From Thermopolyspora flexuosa (GTDB lineage Bacteria; Actinomycetota; Actinomycetes; Streptosporangiales; Streptosporangiaceae), in assembly GCF_006716785.1 (NCBI RefSeq), contig NZ_VFPQ01000001.1:1674001-1738000 (forward strand): a stretch of 64,000 nucleotides of DNA, read 5' to 3'. Shown piece by piece: positions 36,552-45,477 of this stretch; the first letter of the stretch is position 1, and every line of letters begins with the position of its first letter. The notes beneath the pieces are model-generated. The model searched no databases. It was not told the origin of the DNA and worked only from the letters and a program-made list of their open reading frames with translations. The translations under genes were made by a program, and so were the position numbers.

Positions 36552-38765
36552 TCAGCCGAGGAGCTTGCGCGCGGCCTCCTCGATCTCGGCCTCGGACAGC
36601 AGCACGAGGTCGGCGGCCGCGCCGAGCGGGACGAAGCTGTCGCTGGAGGTCACCCGGGCGATGCGGCCGGTGAACCCGGCGTCGATCAGCGCCATCGCCA
36701 CGCTCTCCGACACCCCGCCGCTGCGCCGGGTCTCGTCGGCGATCAGCACCCGGCCGGTGAGCTCGGCGGCGTGCACCAGGTCGGCCACCGGCAGCGGGGA
36801 GAGCCAGCGCAGGTCGAGCACGCGGCAGCCGTACCCCTCGGCGGTGAGCCGCACCGCGACGCGCAGGCTCATCCGCAGCCCGTTGCCGAACGTCACGATG
36901 GTCAGCTCGCGGCCGTCGCCGTAGGTGCGGGCGCGGCCGATCGGCACGTGCGTCTCCGCCCAGCGGCTCGGCGGCTGGTACGGCGCCAGCCACCCGTTGT
37001 CGCCGTCCTCGAACAGGTCGCGGGTGTGGTAGAGCGCGATCGGCTCGAGGAAGATGCACACCTCGCCGTCGACGCGCGCGGCGGCAAGGCAGGTGCGCAG
37101 CATCGCGGCGGCGTCGTCCGGCCGGGCCGGGGAGGCGACCACCACGCCCGGGATGTCGCGCAGCGCGGCGACCGAGTCGTCGTTGTGGAAGTGCCCGCCG
37201 AACCCCTTCTGGTAGGCGTAGCCGGGCACCCGCACCACCATCGGGTTGCGGTACGCGCCCTGCGAGAAGAACCGCAGCGTGGACGCCTCGCCGCGGATCT
37301 GGTCGAGCGCGTTGTGGATGTAGGCGAGGTACTGGATCTCCGGCACCGGCAGCAGGCCGGACAGCCCCGAGCCGAGCGCGAGGCCGAGGATCGCCTGCTC
37401 GTCGAGCAGGGTGTCGAACACCCGGCCCGCGCCGAACCGGCGCAGCAGCCCGCGGGTCACGCCGTACACGCCGCCCTTGCGGGCCACGTCCTCGCCGAAG
37501 GCCACGATCGACGGGTCGGCGGCCATCGCGTCGGCGAGCGTGCGGTTGATCGACTGGGCGAGGGTGAGCGGCCCCTCCTCCTCGGGGAGGCGGGCGAAGA
37601 CCTCCCGGCGCCGCTCCTCGGGGGCGGCGCGGGCCACCTCGGCGGCGACCGCGTCCGGGCGGCGCGGCGCGAGCGGCGCCATCACCTGGATCGCGCTGGT
37701 GAGCTTGGGCCGCCCGGCGGCCTCGTCGGCGAGCTCGAGCACCCTGGCGCGCAGCGCCTCGTACCGGGCGAGCACCTCCTCGGGGGTGAGCAGCCCGGCC
37801 TCGACGAGCAGGCGGGCGGTGCCGATGAGCGGGTCGCGGGCGAGCCCGGCCGCGATCTCGCGCGGCGAGCGGTACGCGCTCTCCACGTCCGACCCGGCGT
37901 GCCCCATGAGCCGCACCGTGCGCAGGTGGAGCAGCGCCGGGCGGCGGCGGGTGCGCACCAGCTCGGCGGCCTGACACGCCACGTCGTAGGCCTCGGCGAG
38001 GTCGTGGCCGTCCGCGGTGAAGTACGCGATCTGCGGGTGGCGGGCCGCCTCGATCCAGCCGGACGGGGTGCGCACGCTGATCCCGATGCCGTTGTCCTCG
38101 CACACGAACAGCACCGGCGCGGGCAGCCCTTGGTAGGCCGCGTACGCCGCGGAGTTGACGCCGGTGAGCGCGCTGGCGTGGTTCGCCGAGGCGTCGCCGT
38201 AGCTGCACACCACGATCGCGTCGGCCGGCCACGGCGAGGGCAGGCCGAGCTTGCGGGCGCGCTCGATGGCGAACGCGACCCCGGTCGCCCGCGGCAGGTG
38301 GCTCGCGATCGTGGAGGTCATCGGGACGATCGCGAGGTCCGGATGCCCGAACACCTTGTGCCGCCCGCCCGCGATCGGCTCCTCGGCCGAGGCGGTGATC
38401 CCGAGCAGCACGTCGCGCAGGCCCGCCTCCGGCGGGCGCCCCGCCTGGGCGGACCGGGTCAGGTAGAACGCGCCCGACCGGTAGTGGAGCAGAGCGGGGT
38501 CGGTGGGACGCAGCGCGGCGGCCACGGCTGCGTTGCTCTCGTGGCCCGCCGAGCCGATCGTGTAGAACGCCTGACCCCGTTCCTTCAGCACCCGGGCCGC
38601 GATGTCGAGCAGGCGGCTGCCGAGCTGGAAGTCGAAAAGTTCCAGGCAGCGGGCCCCGGTGAGCGCGCTTCCCTCGCGCACCGGCAGGGCCGGATCGCGC
38701 GGGGCGCCGGGGCGCAGCGCCGCGACGGTCTCGGTGAAGTTCGTCTCAACGATGTCGCGGGCCAC
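36552..38765 (-). CDS. Fused 2-oxoacid dehydrogenase E1 (alpha-beta), branched-chain type
   Basis: 737-residue thiamine-diphosphate enzyme in which the alpha and beta chains of E1 are one polypeptide. The alpha part (to about 370) has FYTIGSAGHESNAAVA, YGDASANHASALTG with the ThDP/Mg site, and VFVCEDNGIGIS. The beta part starts near 395 (LTLAQSINRTLADAMAADPSIVAFGEDV) and ends in RRSGGVSESVAMAL. It should decarboxylate 2-oxoisovalerate or related 2-oxoacids and pass the acyl group to a lipoyl E2, but no E2 or E3 gene is nearby. GTG 38765 is chosen because a CATAAT box ends 7 nt upstream and no ribosome site exists; TTG 38804 is in frame too. Confidence 0.9.
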   Translation of the reverse strand: MARDIVETNFTETVAALRPGAPRDPALPVREGSALTGARCLELFDFQLGSRLLDIAARVLKERGQAFYTIGSAGHESNAAVAAALRPTDPALLHYRSGAFYLTRSAQAGRPPEAGLRDVLLGITASAEEPIAGGRHKVFGHPDLAIVPMTSTIASHLPRATGVAFAIERARKLGLPSPWPADAIVVCSYGDASANHASALTGVNSAAYAAYQGLPAPVLFVCEDNGIGISVRTPSGWIEAARHPQIAYFTADGHDLAEAYDVACQAAELVRTRRRPALLHLRTVRLMGHAGSDVESAYRSPREIAAGLARDPLIGTARLLVEAGLLTPEEVLARYEALRARVLELADEAAGRPKLTSAIQVMAPLAPRRPDAVAAEVARAAPEERRREVFARLPEEEGPLTLAQSINRTLADAMAADPSIVAFGEDVARKGGVYGVTRGLLRRFGAGRVFDTLLDEQAILGLALGSGLSGLLPVPEIQYLAYIHNALDQIRGEASTLRFFSQGAYRNPMVVRVPGYAYQKGFGGHFHNDDSVAALRDIPGVVVASPARPDDAAAMLRTCLAAARVDGEVCIFLEPIALYHTRDLFEDGDNGWLAPYQPPSRWAETHVPIGRARTYGDGRELTIVTFGNGLRMSLRVAVRLTAEGYGCRVLDLRWLSPLPVADLVHAAELTGRVLIADETRRSGGVSESVAMALIDAGFTGRIARVTSSDSFVPLGAAADLVLLSEAEIEEAARKLLG

Positions 38766-38772
38766 AGCCCGA

Positions 38773-38778
38773 TTATGT
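38773..38778 (-). promoter_or_regulatory. -10 box CATAAT for leaderless E1 gene
   Basis: On the minus strand CATAAT ends 7 nt before GTG 38765. The purine-rich run upstream lies before the box, not after it. Confidence 0.5.
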
Positions 38779-38839
38779 CCCTTCACCCCGCGTCGTGTCC
38801 CCAATCGATTGTGGACCGCTCCAATTCAACTGTTTTTCA

Positions 38840-38852
38840 TGACAAATTGTCA
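38840..38852. promoter_or_regulatory. Palindrome TGACAAATTGTCA between divergent genes
   Basis: TGACAA and TTGTCA flank one A, forming a perfect inverted repeat in the AT-rich spacer between the fused E1 gene (minus) and the secreted repeat protein (plus). It is a candidate operator for either or both. Confidence 0.6.
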
Positions 38853-38943
38853 AATCGCACAACCGAGAGTCAGAAATGACCGTCTACTGGCTGAAGACCA
38901 GACGTGGCACCCTCAACGCCGCGTCCAACAGAGACGGGGAAGG

Positions 38944-40332
38944 ATGGCTACCCGAATGTTGCGACGCATCACTACCGTCGTGGCCACGGTGGCGGTCGGG
39001 TCGGTGACCCTGGTGACCGCACCGGCGGCCGCCGCGACGGTAGGGGCCCCCAAGGCCCCGACCATCACCAGCGTGGTGGTGCAGCCGAACCCGGTCGTGG
39101 TTCCGAGCGAGAAGCGGGTGACGGTCACGTTCAGCTTCGTGACCGGCAACGACGCCACGGAGGCCGAGGCCTACCTCAAGCCCCCGGCCCCGAGCGTGGA
39201 GACCAAGATCACGCTGACCAAGCGGAACCTCGGGTTCGGCAAGGCCCAGTGGACCGCGACCCACAGCTTCGACCGGAGCGCGAAGCCGGGCTCGTGGAAC
39301 CTGCGCGTGTACGCCAAGAACAGCGGCGGCGACGCCTCCGGCAACAAGAGCTTCGAGGTCCGGCAGGTCTGGAAGACCGCATTCACGAACTTCGACGCCC
39401 GCCCGCGCCTGGTGCGCGAGGGCGACCGGATCCGGCTCGACGGCAGGCTGCAGGTCGAGACCGCGGGCGGCGGCAGGAAGGCGCTCGCCGGGGAGCGCGT
39501 GCACATCGCCTTCCGGCCGCTCGGCGGCCGGTCCTGGGTGCGCGTCGACTCCACCCGTACCCGCCGTGACGGCGGCTTCGGCGAGTTCGTCCGGGCCACC
39601 CGGTCCGGCTGGTACCGGGCCGAGTACGACGGCTCCAAGACCACCCACCCCGCCAAGAGCGAGGCCGACCGCGTGACGGTCAAGCCGCGCGAGCTCGCCA
39701 CCCGGATCAGCGACTTCGACGTCGCGCCGCGCAGCGTGGCGGCGGGCGGGAAGGTCACGGTCACCGGCCGCCTCCAGGCCGCCGACGGGCGCGGCTGGGA
39801 CGGCGTGCGCGGCCGCCGGGTCGACATCTTCTTCCAGGAGAAGGGCTCCGGTGAGTGGGTGCGGGTCGGCTCCGACCGCACCGACCGCTTCGGCCGGTTC
39901 CGCGAGCGGATCACCGCGAAGGCGCCCGGCTGGTGGCGCGCCGTCTTCGACGGCGGGCGCGGCCTGAAGGGCAGCGAGAGCCGGGTCGTCTGGGTGGCCG
40001 CCGAGAGCAAGGCCGACACCCGCATCGTCCGGTTCGACGCGTTCCCCGAGCCGGTGCGGTTCGGCCGGTTCCTCAACTTCCGCGGCAAGCTGCAGGTGCT
40101 CGACGGCAAGCGGTGGGTTCCGTTCGACCGGCAGAAGGTGCGGCTCTACTTCAAGGCCGACGGCAGGCGGAAGTGGGAGCTCGTGAAGGACGCCCGGACC
40201 GGCCGCGACGGCGGGTTCGCGCTGCGTGAGCGGGCCTTCCGGTCCGGCTGGTGGCGGGTCGTCTTCGCGGGCGACGCCAGGACCGAGGAGGCGGTGGCGC
40301 GTCCCGACCACGTGCGGGTCGTGCGCCGCTGA
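38944..40332 (+). CDS. Secreted protein with three beta-sandwich-like repeats
   Basis: 462-residue exported protein of unknown function. The signal peptide (MLRRITTVVATVAVGSVTLVTAPAAAA) ends near residue 31. An N-terminal Ig-like domain occupies 38-142. Three homologous units follow at about 147-249, 255-353 and 360-460; each begins with FDxxPxxVxxG and ends with RDGGF..RERAxxSGWWRAVFDG. They resemble the Ig/CARDB-like repeats found in actinobacterial surface proteins, but I cannot assign a family. No catalytic motif is visible, suggesting adhesion or scaffolding. GACGGGGAAGG directly precedes the ATG. Confidence 0.85.
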   Translation: MATRMLRRITTVVATVAVGSVTLVTAPAAAATVGAPKAPTITSVVVQPNPVVVPSEKRVTVTFSFVTGNDATEAEAYLKPPAPSVETKITLTKRNLGFGKAQWTATHSFDRSAKPGSWNLRVYAKNSGGDASGNKSFEVRQVWKTAFTNFDARPRLVREGDRIRLDGRLQVETAGGGRKALAGERVHIAFRPLGGRSWVRVDSTRTRRDGGFGEFVRATRSGWYRAEYDGSKTTHPAKSEADRVTVKPRELATRISDFDVAPRSVAAGGKVTVTGRLQAADGRGWDGVRGRRVDIFFQEKGSGEWVRVGSDRTDRFGRFRERITAKAPGWWRAVFDGGRGLKGSESRVVWVAAESKADTRIVRFDAFPEPVRFGRFLNFRGKLQVLDGKRWVPFDRQKVRLYFKADGRRKWELVKDARTGRDGGFALRERAFRSGWWRVVFAGDARTEEAVARPDHVRVVRR

Positions 40333-40343
40333 CGCGCCGTGCC

Positions 40344-40391
40344 GTACGGCGGTGCCGCGCGCGGGCCTCGGCCCGGACGGCGCCGCCGTAC
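40344..40391. terminator. Large hairpin region between convergent genes
   Basis: GTACGGCGG at 40344-40352 pairs with CCGCCGTAC at 40383-40391, with an inner GGGCC/GGCCC stem. It lies between the secreted protein gene and the convergent ABC permease gene. Confidence 0.45.
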
Positions 40392-40463
40392 CGGCGGACG
40401 GCACAGCGTGAGGCGGCCCGGGGCCGGGTGCCCAGGGCCGCCTTTCGCCGCCTTCGGCCGGGG

Positions 40464-41318
40464 TCAGTCGGTACGCCGGAACTGGGCGATGGCGACGCCG
40501 AGGAACGCGGCGCCGACCAGCGCGACCATGCCGAGCTCCAGCGCGACGGGAACCTGCCAGCCGAACCAGTGCACGCCCGGGTTGAGCATCGCGTTCACCT
40601 CGGGGGTGACGTCGAGGTGGCCGAAGACCGCCTGCCGCATCGGGTCCACCGCGTACGTCAGCGGGTTGATCGTGGTGAGCACGTGCAGCCACGAGGGCAG
40701 GCCGGCGAGCGGGAACATCGCCCCCGACAGGAACATCATCGGCATGATCGCCATCTGCATCATGCCGAAGAAGCTCTGCATGTTCTTCATGCGCGCGGCG
40801 AAGGTGGTGCCGAACGCGGTGATGGTGAACGCCGCCAGGAACATCTCGCCGAGCAGCGTCAGCATCAGCACCGGGTCGTACGGCACGCCGACCAGGCCGG
40901 CGAGCGCGAGGATGATCACGCCCTGGCCGGTGGCGACGACCGCGCCGCCCAGGCACTTGCCGATGACGATCGCGCCGCGGCCGACCGGGGCGACGAGCAT
41001 CTCGCGCAGGAAGCCGAACTCCCGGTCCCACACGATCGACCCGGCCGAGAACATCGCCGTCATGATCACGGTCATCGAGATCATGCCGGGGTACATGAAG
41101 GTGCGGAAGTCGACGCCGGGGATCGACCCCTGCACCAGGGTGCCGAGGCCGGTGCCCATGATGAACAGCCACAGCACCGGCTGGACCAGCATCGACGCCA
41201 TGCGCGTGCGGTCGTTGAGGAACCGCAGCATCTCGCGGTGCAGCACGACCTTGATCGCGCGCAGGTTGTGGCCGGTGCCGCGCAGCGGCACGCGGACCGA
41301 CACGACTTCGGTTGCCAT
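40464..41318 (-). CDS. ABC transporter permease, DrrB-like (PadR-controlled operon)
   Basis: 284-residue ABC-2 type permease. A cytoplasmic N-terminus (LRAIKVVLHREMLRFLNDRTR) precedes a first helix (SMLVQPVLWLFIMGTGLGTL); about six helices in all. SAGSIVWDREFGFLREMLVAPVGR is the conserved cytoplasmic loop of drug-exporter permeases, and INPLTYAVDPMRQ the late conserved motif. It ends in RRTD. Third gene of a padR-ATPase-permease operon; the ATPase stop lies 44 bp upstream and AGGGAAG precedes the ATG. Confidence 0.92.
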   Translation of the reverse strand: MATEVVSVRVPLRGTGHNLRAIKVVLHREMLRFLNDRTRMASMLVQPVLWLFIMGTGLGTLVQGSIPGVDFRTFMYPGMISMTVIMTAMFSAGSIVWDREFGFLREMLVAPVGRGAIVIGKCLGGAVVATGQGVIILALAGLVGVPYDPVLMLTLLGEMFLAAFTITAFGTTFAARMKNMQSFFGMMQMAIMPMMFLSGAMFPLAGLPSWLHVLTTINPLTYAVDPMRQAVFGHLDVTPEVNAMLNPGVHWFGWQVPVALELGMVALVGAAFLGVAIAQFRRTD

Positions 41319-41362
41319 ATGCCGTCTTCCCTGGGTGTCGGTGTCTTCGTCCGTGCCCTCCG

Positions 41363-42343
41363 CTAGCGGCGGGCCATCATGCGCCAGGCCGACGCGGGGT
41401 CGGCCTCGGCGTCGCGGATCGTGGTGCCGGTGTACTTCATGAACACGTCGTCGAGGGACGGCCGGGAGACGCTCACCGAGCGGATCGGCATGCCGAGCTC
41501 GGCGAACAGCCGGGGCACGAACTCCTCACCGGACGGCACCGCGAAGGTGACCGCGCCGTCGTGCACCGCGGCGTCGATGCCGAACCGCTCCTTGAGCGCG
41601 GCGATCGCGGCCTCGTCGTCCCCGGTGTGGATCTGCACCCGGTCCCGGCCGACGCTCGCCTTGAGCGCCTCGGGGGAGTCGATGACCACGATCCGGCCGT
41701 GATCCATGATCGCGATGCGGTCGCAGTACTCGGCCTCGTCCATGTAGTGCGTGGTCATGAAGATCGTGATGTCCTCGAGGTGCCGCAGCTTGTTGATGTA
41801 GCCCCAGATCGCGGCACGGGTCTGCGGGTCGAGGCCGACCGTGGGCTCGTCGAGGAAGAGCACCCGGGGCGAGTGGAGCAGGCCGCGGGCGATCTCCAGG
41901 CGGCGCCGCATGCCGCCGGAGTAGGTCTCCACCTTGGCGTCCTTGCGCTCCCACAGCCCCACCATCTCCAGCACCTGGCGGATGCGGCCGTCGAGCAGGC
42001 TCTTCGGCACGCCGTACAGCTCGGCGTGGAAGCGCAGGTTCTGCTCGGCGGTGAGGTAGGTGTCGAGGGTCGGGTCCTGGAACACCAGGCCGATGTTGCG
42101 CCGCACCTCGTCGCGCTCGGTGACGATGTCGTACCCGGCGACCCGGGCGGTGCCGGAGGTGGGGGTGGCGAGGGTGCACAGCATGCTGATCGTGGTGGTC
42201 TTGCCCGCGCCGTTCGGCCCGAGGAAACCGAACACCTCGCCGGGGGCGACCTCGAAGCTCACCCCCTTCACCGCCTCGAAGTCCCCGAAACGCTTGCGCA
42301 GCTCGTGGACCGACACCGCGGGAACCTTGATGTCAGTTGTCAT
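41363..42343 (-). CDS. ABC transporter ATP-binding protein, DrrA-like (PadR-controlled operon)
   Basis: 326-residue exporter ATPase. Walker A GPNGAGKTTT, signature YSGGMRRRLEIARGL, Walker B VLFLDEPTVGLDPQTR, H-loop TTHYMDEAEY, and a C-terminal regulatory domain ending in SRPSLDDVFMKYTG. Its start overlaps the end of padR by 11 bp, so expression follows the regulator. Daunorubicin-type exporters move hydrophobic drugs; the real substrate is unknown. It is a paralogue of the 6349-7296 ATPase. Confidence 0.94.
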   Translation of the reverse strand: MTTDIKVPAVSVHELRKRFGDFEAVKGVSFEVAPGEVFGFLGPNGAGKTTTISMLCTLATPTSGTARVAGYDIVTERDEVRRNIGLVFQDPTLDTYLTAEQNLRFHAELYGVPKSLLDGRIRQVLEMVGLWERKDAKVETYSGGMRRRLEIARGLLHSPRVLFLDEPTVGLDPQTRAAIWGYINKLRHLEDITIFMTTHYMDEAEYCDRIAIMDHGRIVVIDSPEALKASVGRDRVQIHTGDDEAAIAALKERFGIDAAVHDGAVTFAVPSGEEFVPRLFAELGMPIRSVSVSRPSLDDVFMKYTGTTIRDAEADPASAWRMMARR

Positions 42344-43022
42344 CCGTCGTCTCCAGATCGTCCTCGGCGAGGATCCGGAAGATCGCCCGCCTGGTGTCGC
42401 GAAGCAACCGTCGTGCCGCCGCCGCCTGCCGGGGATTCGCGATCTGCACCAGTTGCCCGAACGCCTCGTGGAGCTGCGCCCACAGCATGCGCAGCTCGGC
42501 CAGATCCTCCGGCAGGGTGCCCGCCACCTGTGCCCACGGGGGCGGCTGCCCGGCGCGCTCGGCCGCGTGGGCGCGGCCCGCGTCGGTGAGCCGGTAGACC
42601 CGGCTGCCCGCCGACTCCTCCGAGGTCACCAGCCCCTCGTCCTCCAGCTGCTGCAGGGCCGGGTAGACCGAGCCGGGGCTCGGCCGCCAGATGCCGCAGC
42701 TGCGCGCGGCGATCTCCTGGATGAGCTGGTAGCCGTTCCGCGGGCCTTCGGCGAGCAGGGAGAGCACCGCGGCGCGCACGTCGCCCCGCCGTACCCGCGG
42801 CGCGATGGCCTGGCACGCCCCCGGCGGATGGGGCGGCGTCGGTGGCAGGGGCGGCACCGGCGCATCCGGCGGTGGGGGCGGCGGATGCGGGGGCGGATCG
42901 TGCGGCGGACGAGGCGGCGGGTGGGACGGGGCGCCCGGGGCGCCGAGGAACAGGTCGGCGACCAGGTCGGTCTCGGGGCCGCGCGGCGGGCCGGGCGGGC
43001 CCGGGCGTCTCCGATGGGGCAT
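42333..43022 (-). CDS. PadR-family transcriptional regulator with Pro-rich N-terminal arm
   Basis: 229-residue regulator. The winged helix starts near residue 79 (RRGDVRAAVLSLLAEGPRNGYQLIQEIAARSCGIWRPSPGSVYPALQQLEDEGLV), matching PadR. The C-terminal helices (TLPEDLAELRMLWAQLHEAFGQL) form the dimer interface. Residues 28-68 are a long Pro/His run (PHPPPRPPHDPPPHPPPPPP) not usual for the family. The ATG has GGAGGAG 6 nt upstream. The interrupted palindrome at 43036-43072, in its own promoter, implies autorepression together with the exporter genes it overlaps. Confidence 0.9.
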   Translation of the reverse strand: MPHRRRPGPPGPPRGPETDLVADLFLGAPGAPSHPPPRPPHDPPPHPPPPPPDAPVPPLPPTPPHPPGACQAIAPRVRRGDVRAAVLSLLAEGPRNGYQLIQEIAARSCGIWRPSPGSVYPALQQLEDEGLVTSEESAGSRVYRLTDAGRAHAAERAGQPPPWAQVAGTLPEDLAELRMLWAQLHEAFGQLVQIANPRQAAAARRLLRDTRRAIFRILAEDDLETTDDN

Positions 43023-43035
43023 GACGGACTCCTCC

Positions 43036-43072
43036 AACTATCGAGATACCTAAACGATATATCTAGATAGTT
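43036..43072. promoter_or_regulatory. PadR operator, 13-bp inverted repeat
   Basis: AACTATCGAGATA at 43036-43048 faces TATCTAGATAGTT at 43060-43072, with 12 of 13 positions complementary. The right arm contains the perfect palindrome TATCTAGATA. It lies just upstream of the padR ribosome site. Confidence 0.8.
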
Positions 43073-43119
43073 GGGACAAACAAGGCATCGGTTGGGCCGC
43101 CGAGAGAAGTTAGTCGGCG

Positions 43120-43713
43120 TTAACTTTCCGCGAGCGCGGCGAAGGCGGCCTTGGCCATCCGGCGCAGCAGCTCGGCCATGGCCGCCCGGTCGAGCTCCCC
43201 GGCGCTGTGCGGGGTGGAGTTGAGCAGGCCGAACACCGCGTGCGCCGCGGCGCGCAGCCGCGGCGGCGGGCAGTGCGGGTGCAGCTCGGCGAGCACGGTC
43301 ACCCACTCCTCGGCGTACAGCCGCTGCAGCCGCCGGATCCGGCGCCGCTCCGGCTCGGGCACGTTGCCGAGCTCCTGGTCGTGCACCCGGATCAGCGCGG
43401 GCTGGTCGAGCGCGAACGAGATCTGCACCTCCAGCAGCCCGTCCAGGGCCTCCTCGGGGCCGCTCGCGGCGGTCACCACCTCCGCCCCGGCGGCGCGCAG
43501 CCGCTCGCTGATGTCGAGCAGCATCTCGGCGAGGATCGCCTCCTTGCCGGGGAAGTGCCGGTACAGCGCCGGCCCCGACACCCCGACGGCCGCGCCGATG
43601 TCCTCGATCGACACCCCGTGGAAGCCGCGCGCCGCGAACAGCTCCGCGGCGGCCCGCAGGATCTCGGCGCGGCGCGAGCCGCGCGTCCGGGTGGTGGGGG
43701 TGGCAGCGGTCAT
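43120..43713 (-). CDS. TetR-family regulator of the leucine/isovalerate operon
   Basis: 197-residue regulator. The DNA-binding domain reads [47 protein letters not shown], followed by a ligand domain typical of acyl-CoA-responsive TetR proteins. It is divergent from the acyl-CoA carboxylase operon, as in Streptomyces gene clusters of the same content, and probably represses it. ATG 43713 lies 7 nt after TAGGAT on the coding strand, supporting a leaderless start; ATG 43722 is in frame. A TGTTAATTAACA palindrome lies just upstream. Confidence 0.9.
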   Translation of the reverse strand: MTAATPTTRTRGSRRAEILRAAAELFAARGFHGVSIEDIGAAVGVSGPALYRHFPGKEAILAEMLLDISERLRAAGAEVVTAASGPEEALDGLLEVQISFALDQPALIRVHDQELGNVPEPERRRIRRLQRLYAEEWVTVLAELHPHCPPPRLRAAAHAVFGLLNSTPHSAGELDRAAMAELLRRMAKAAFAALAES

Positions 43714-43732
43714 GCTCGACATCCTAAGTTAG

Positions 43733-43744
43733 TGTTAATTAACA
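43733..43744. promoter_or_regulatory. Operator palindrome TGTTAATTAACA of the leucine operon
   Basis: Perfect 12-bp palindrome in the 50-bp gap between the TetR gene and the carboxylase operon, flanked by further TTAGT-like sequence. It covers the likely core promoter in both directions. Confidence 0.75.
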
Positions 43745-43765
43745 TCAGGCGAGAGGGGGTGCCGG

Positions 43766-45469
43766 ATGGGAGTGGACCCCGAATCGTACGCGGCGGAGAT
43801 CACGAACTCGGCCACGGCGCCGGACACCGTGCCGGACACTGTGGCGGGCACTGCGGCGGGCACTGTGGCGGGCACTGTGGCGGTGCCGGACGGCGTCGTG
43901 GACGCCGAGGCGTTCAAGCGGAACGCGGAGACCAACGAGCGGCTCGTCGCCGAGCTGCGCGAGCGGCTCGCCGCCGCGGCGCGCGGCGGCCCCGAGCGGG
44001 CCCGGCAGCGGCACGTGGCGCGGGGCAAGATGCTGCCCCGAGACCGGGTGGACGCCCTGCTCGACCCCGGGTCCCGGTTCCTCGAGCTGTCGCCGCTCGC
44101 CGCCTACGGCATGTACGGCGACGAGGCGCCGGCGGCGGGCATCATCACCGGGATCGGCCGGGTGTGCGGGCGGCTCTGCGTGATCGTGGCGAACGACGCC
44201 ACGGTCAAGGGCGGCACCTACTACCCGATGACGGTGAAGAAGCACCTGCGCGCCCAGGAGGTGGCGCTGCAGAACCACCTGCCGTGCATCTACCTCGTCG
44301 ACTCCGGCGGCGCGTTCCTCCCGATGCAGGACGAGGTGTTCCCGGACCGCGACCACTTCGGCCGCATCTTCTACAACCAGGCCACCATGTCCGCCCGCGG
44401 CATCCCGCAGATCGCCGCGGTGCTCGGCTCGTGCACCGCGGGCGGCGCGTACGTGCCCGCGATGAGCGACGAGGCGGTGATCGTCCGAAACCAGGGCACG
44501 ATCTTCCTCGGCGGCCCGCCGCTGGTGAAGGCCGCCACCGGCGAGGTGGTGAGCGCCGAGGAGCTCGGCGGCGGCGAGGTGCACTCCCGCATCTCCGGCG
44601 TCACCGACCACCTCGCCGAGGACGACGCGCACGCGCTGCGCATCGTCCGCGACATCGTCGCCACCCTGCCCCCGCCACCCGCCCCGCAGTGGGCGGTCGA
44701 GGCGCCCGAGGAGCCGCCGTACGACCCGCGCGAGCTGTACGGCATCGTGCCGCCCGACCCGCGCACGCCGTACGACGTCCGCGAGGTGATCAGGCGCATC
44801 GTCGACGGCGGCCGGTTCGTCGAGTTCAAGGCCGAGTACGGCCCGACCCTGGTGACCGCCTTCGCCCGCATCCACGGCCACCCCGTGGGGATCGTCGCGA
44901 ACAACGGCATCCTGTTCAGCGAGTCCGCGCTCAAGGGCGCCCACTTCATCGAGCTGTGCGACCGGCGGGTGATCCCGCTGGTGTTCCTGCAGAACATCAG
45001 CGGCTTCATGGTGGGCAAGGCGTACGAGCACGGCGGCATCGCCAAGCACGGCGCGAAGATGGTCACCGCGGTCTCCTGCGCCCGGGTGCCGAAGTTCACC
45101 GTGATCATCGGCGGCTCGTTCGGCGCGGGCAACTACGCGATGGCCGGGCGGGCGTACGCGCCGCGCTTCCTGTGGATGTGGCCGAACGCCCGGATCTCGG
45201 TGATGGGCGGGGAGCAGGCGGCGAACGTGCTCGCCACCGTGCGCCGCGACCAGCTCGGCGACGCCTGGACCGCCGAGGAGGAAGAGGAGTTCAAACGGCC
45301 CATCCGCGAGCAGTACGAGCGGCAGGGCAACCCGTACTACTCCACGGCCCGGCTGTGGGACGACGGCGTGATCGACCCGGCGGACACCCGCACGGTGCTC
45401 GGCCTCGCCCTGTCGGCCGCGGCGGGCGCCCCGCTCGAGTCCGTCGGCTACGGCGTGTTCCGGATGTGA
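43766..45469 (+). CDS. accD1: Acyl-CoA carboxylase, carboxyltransferase (beta) subunit
   Basis: 567-residue biotin-dependent carboxyltransferase, most likely of methylcrotonyl-CoA carboxylase in leucine breakdown. Conserved blocks: [89 protein letters not shown], and [18 protein letters not shown]. An Ala/Thr/Val/Gly-rich stretch near residues 20-40 comes from five 12-bp DNA repeats and is not part of the fold. ATG 43766 is preceded by GAGAGGGGG. The biotin carboxylase subunit gene begins 8 nt after its stop. Confidence 0.95.
   Translation: MGVDPESYAAEITNSATAPDTVPDTVAGTAAGTVAGTVAVPDGVVDAEAFKRNAETNERLVAELRERLAAAARGGPERARQRHVARGKMLPRDRVDALLDPGSRFLELSPLAAYGMYGDEAPAAGIITGIGRVCGRLCVIVANDATVKGGTYYPMTVKKHLRAQEVALQNHLPCIYLVDSGGAFLPMQDEVFPDRDHFGRIFYNQATMSARGIPQIAAVLGSCTAGGAYVPAMSDEAVIVRNQGTIFLGGPPLVKAATGEVVSAEELGGGEVHSRISGVTDHLAEDDAHALRIVRDIVATLPPPPAPQWAVEAPEEPPYDPRELYGIVPPDPRTPYDVREVIRRIVDGGRFVEFKAEYGPTLVTAFARIHGHPVGIVANNGILFSESALKGAHFIELCDRRVIPLVFLQNISGFMVGKAYEHGGIAKHGAKMVTAVSCARVPKFTVIIGGSFGAGNYAMAGRAYAPRFLWMWPNARISVMGGEQAANVLATVRRDQLGDAWTAEEEEEFKRPIREQYERQGNPYYSTARLWDDGVIDPADTRTVLGLALSAAAGAPLESVGYGVFRM
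43824..43883 (+). repeat. Five 12-bp tandem repeats inside accD1
   Basis: Units at 43824, 43836, 43848, 43860 and 43872; the last two are GCACTGTGGCGG. They encode a Thr-Val-Ala-Gly-like tetrapeptide repeat. In-frame 12-mers can expand or contract without breaking the gene. Confidence 0.9.
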
Positions 45470-45477
45470 GGGGAGCG

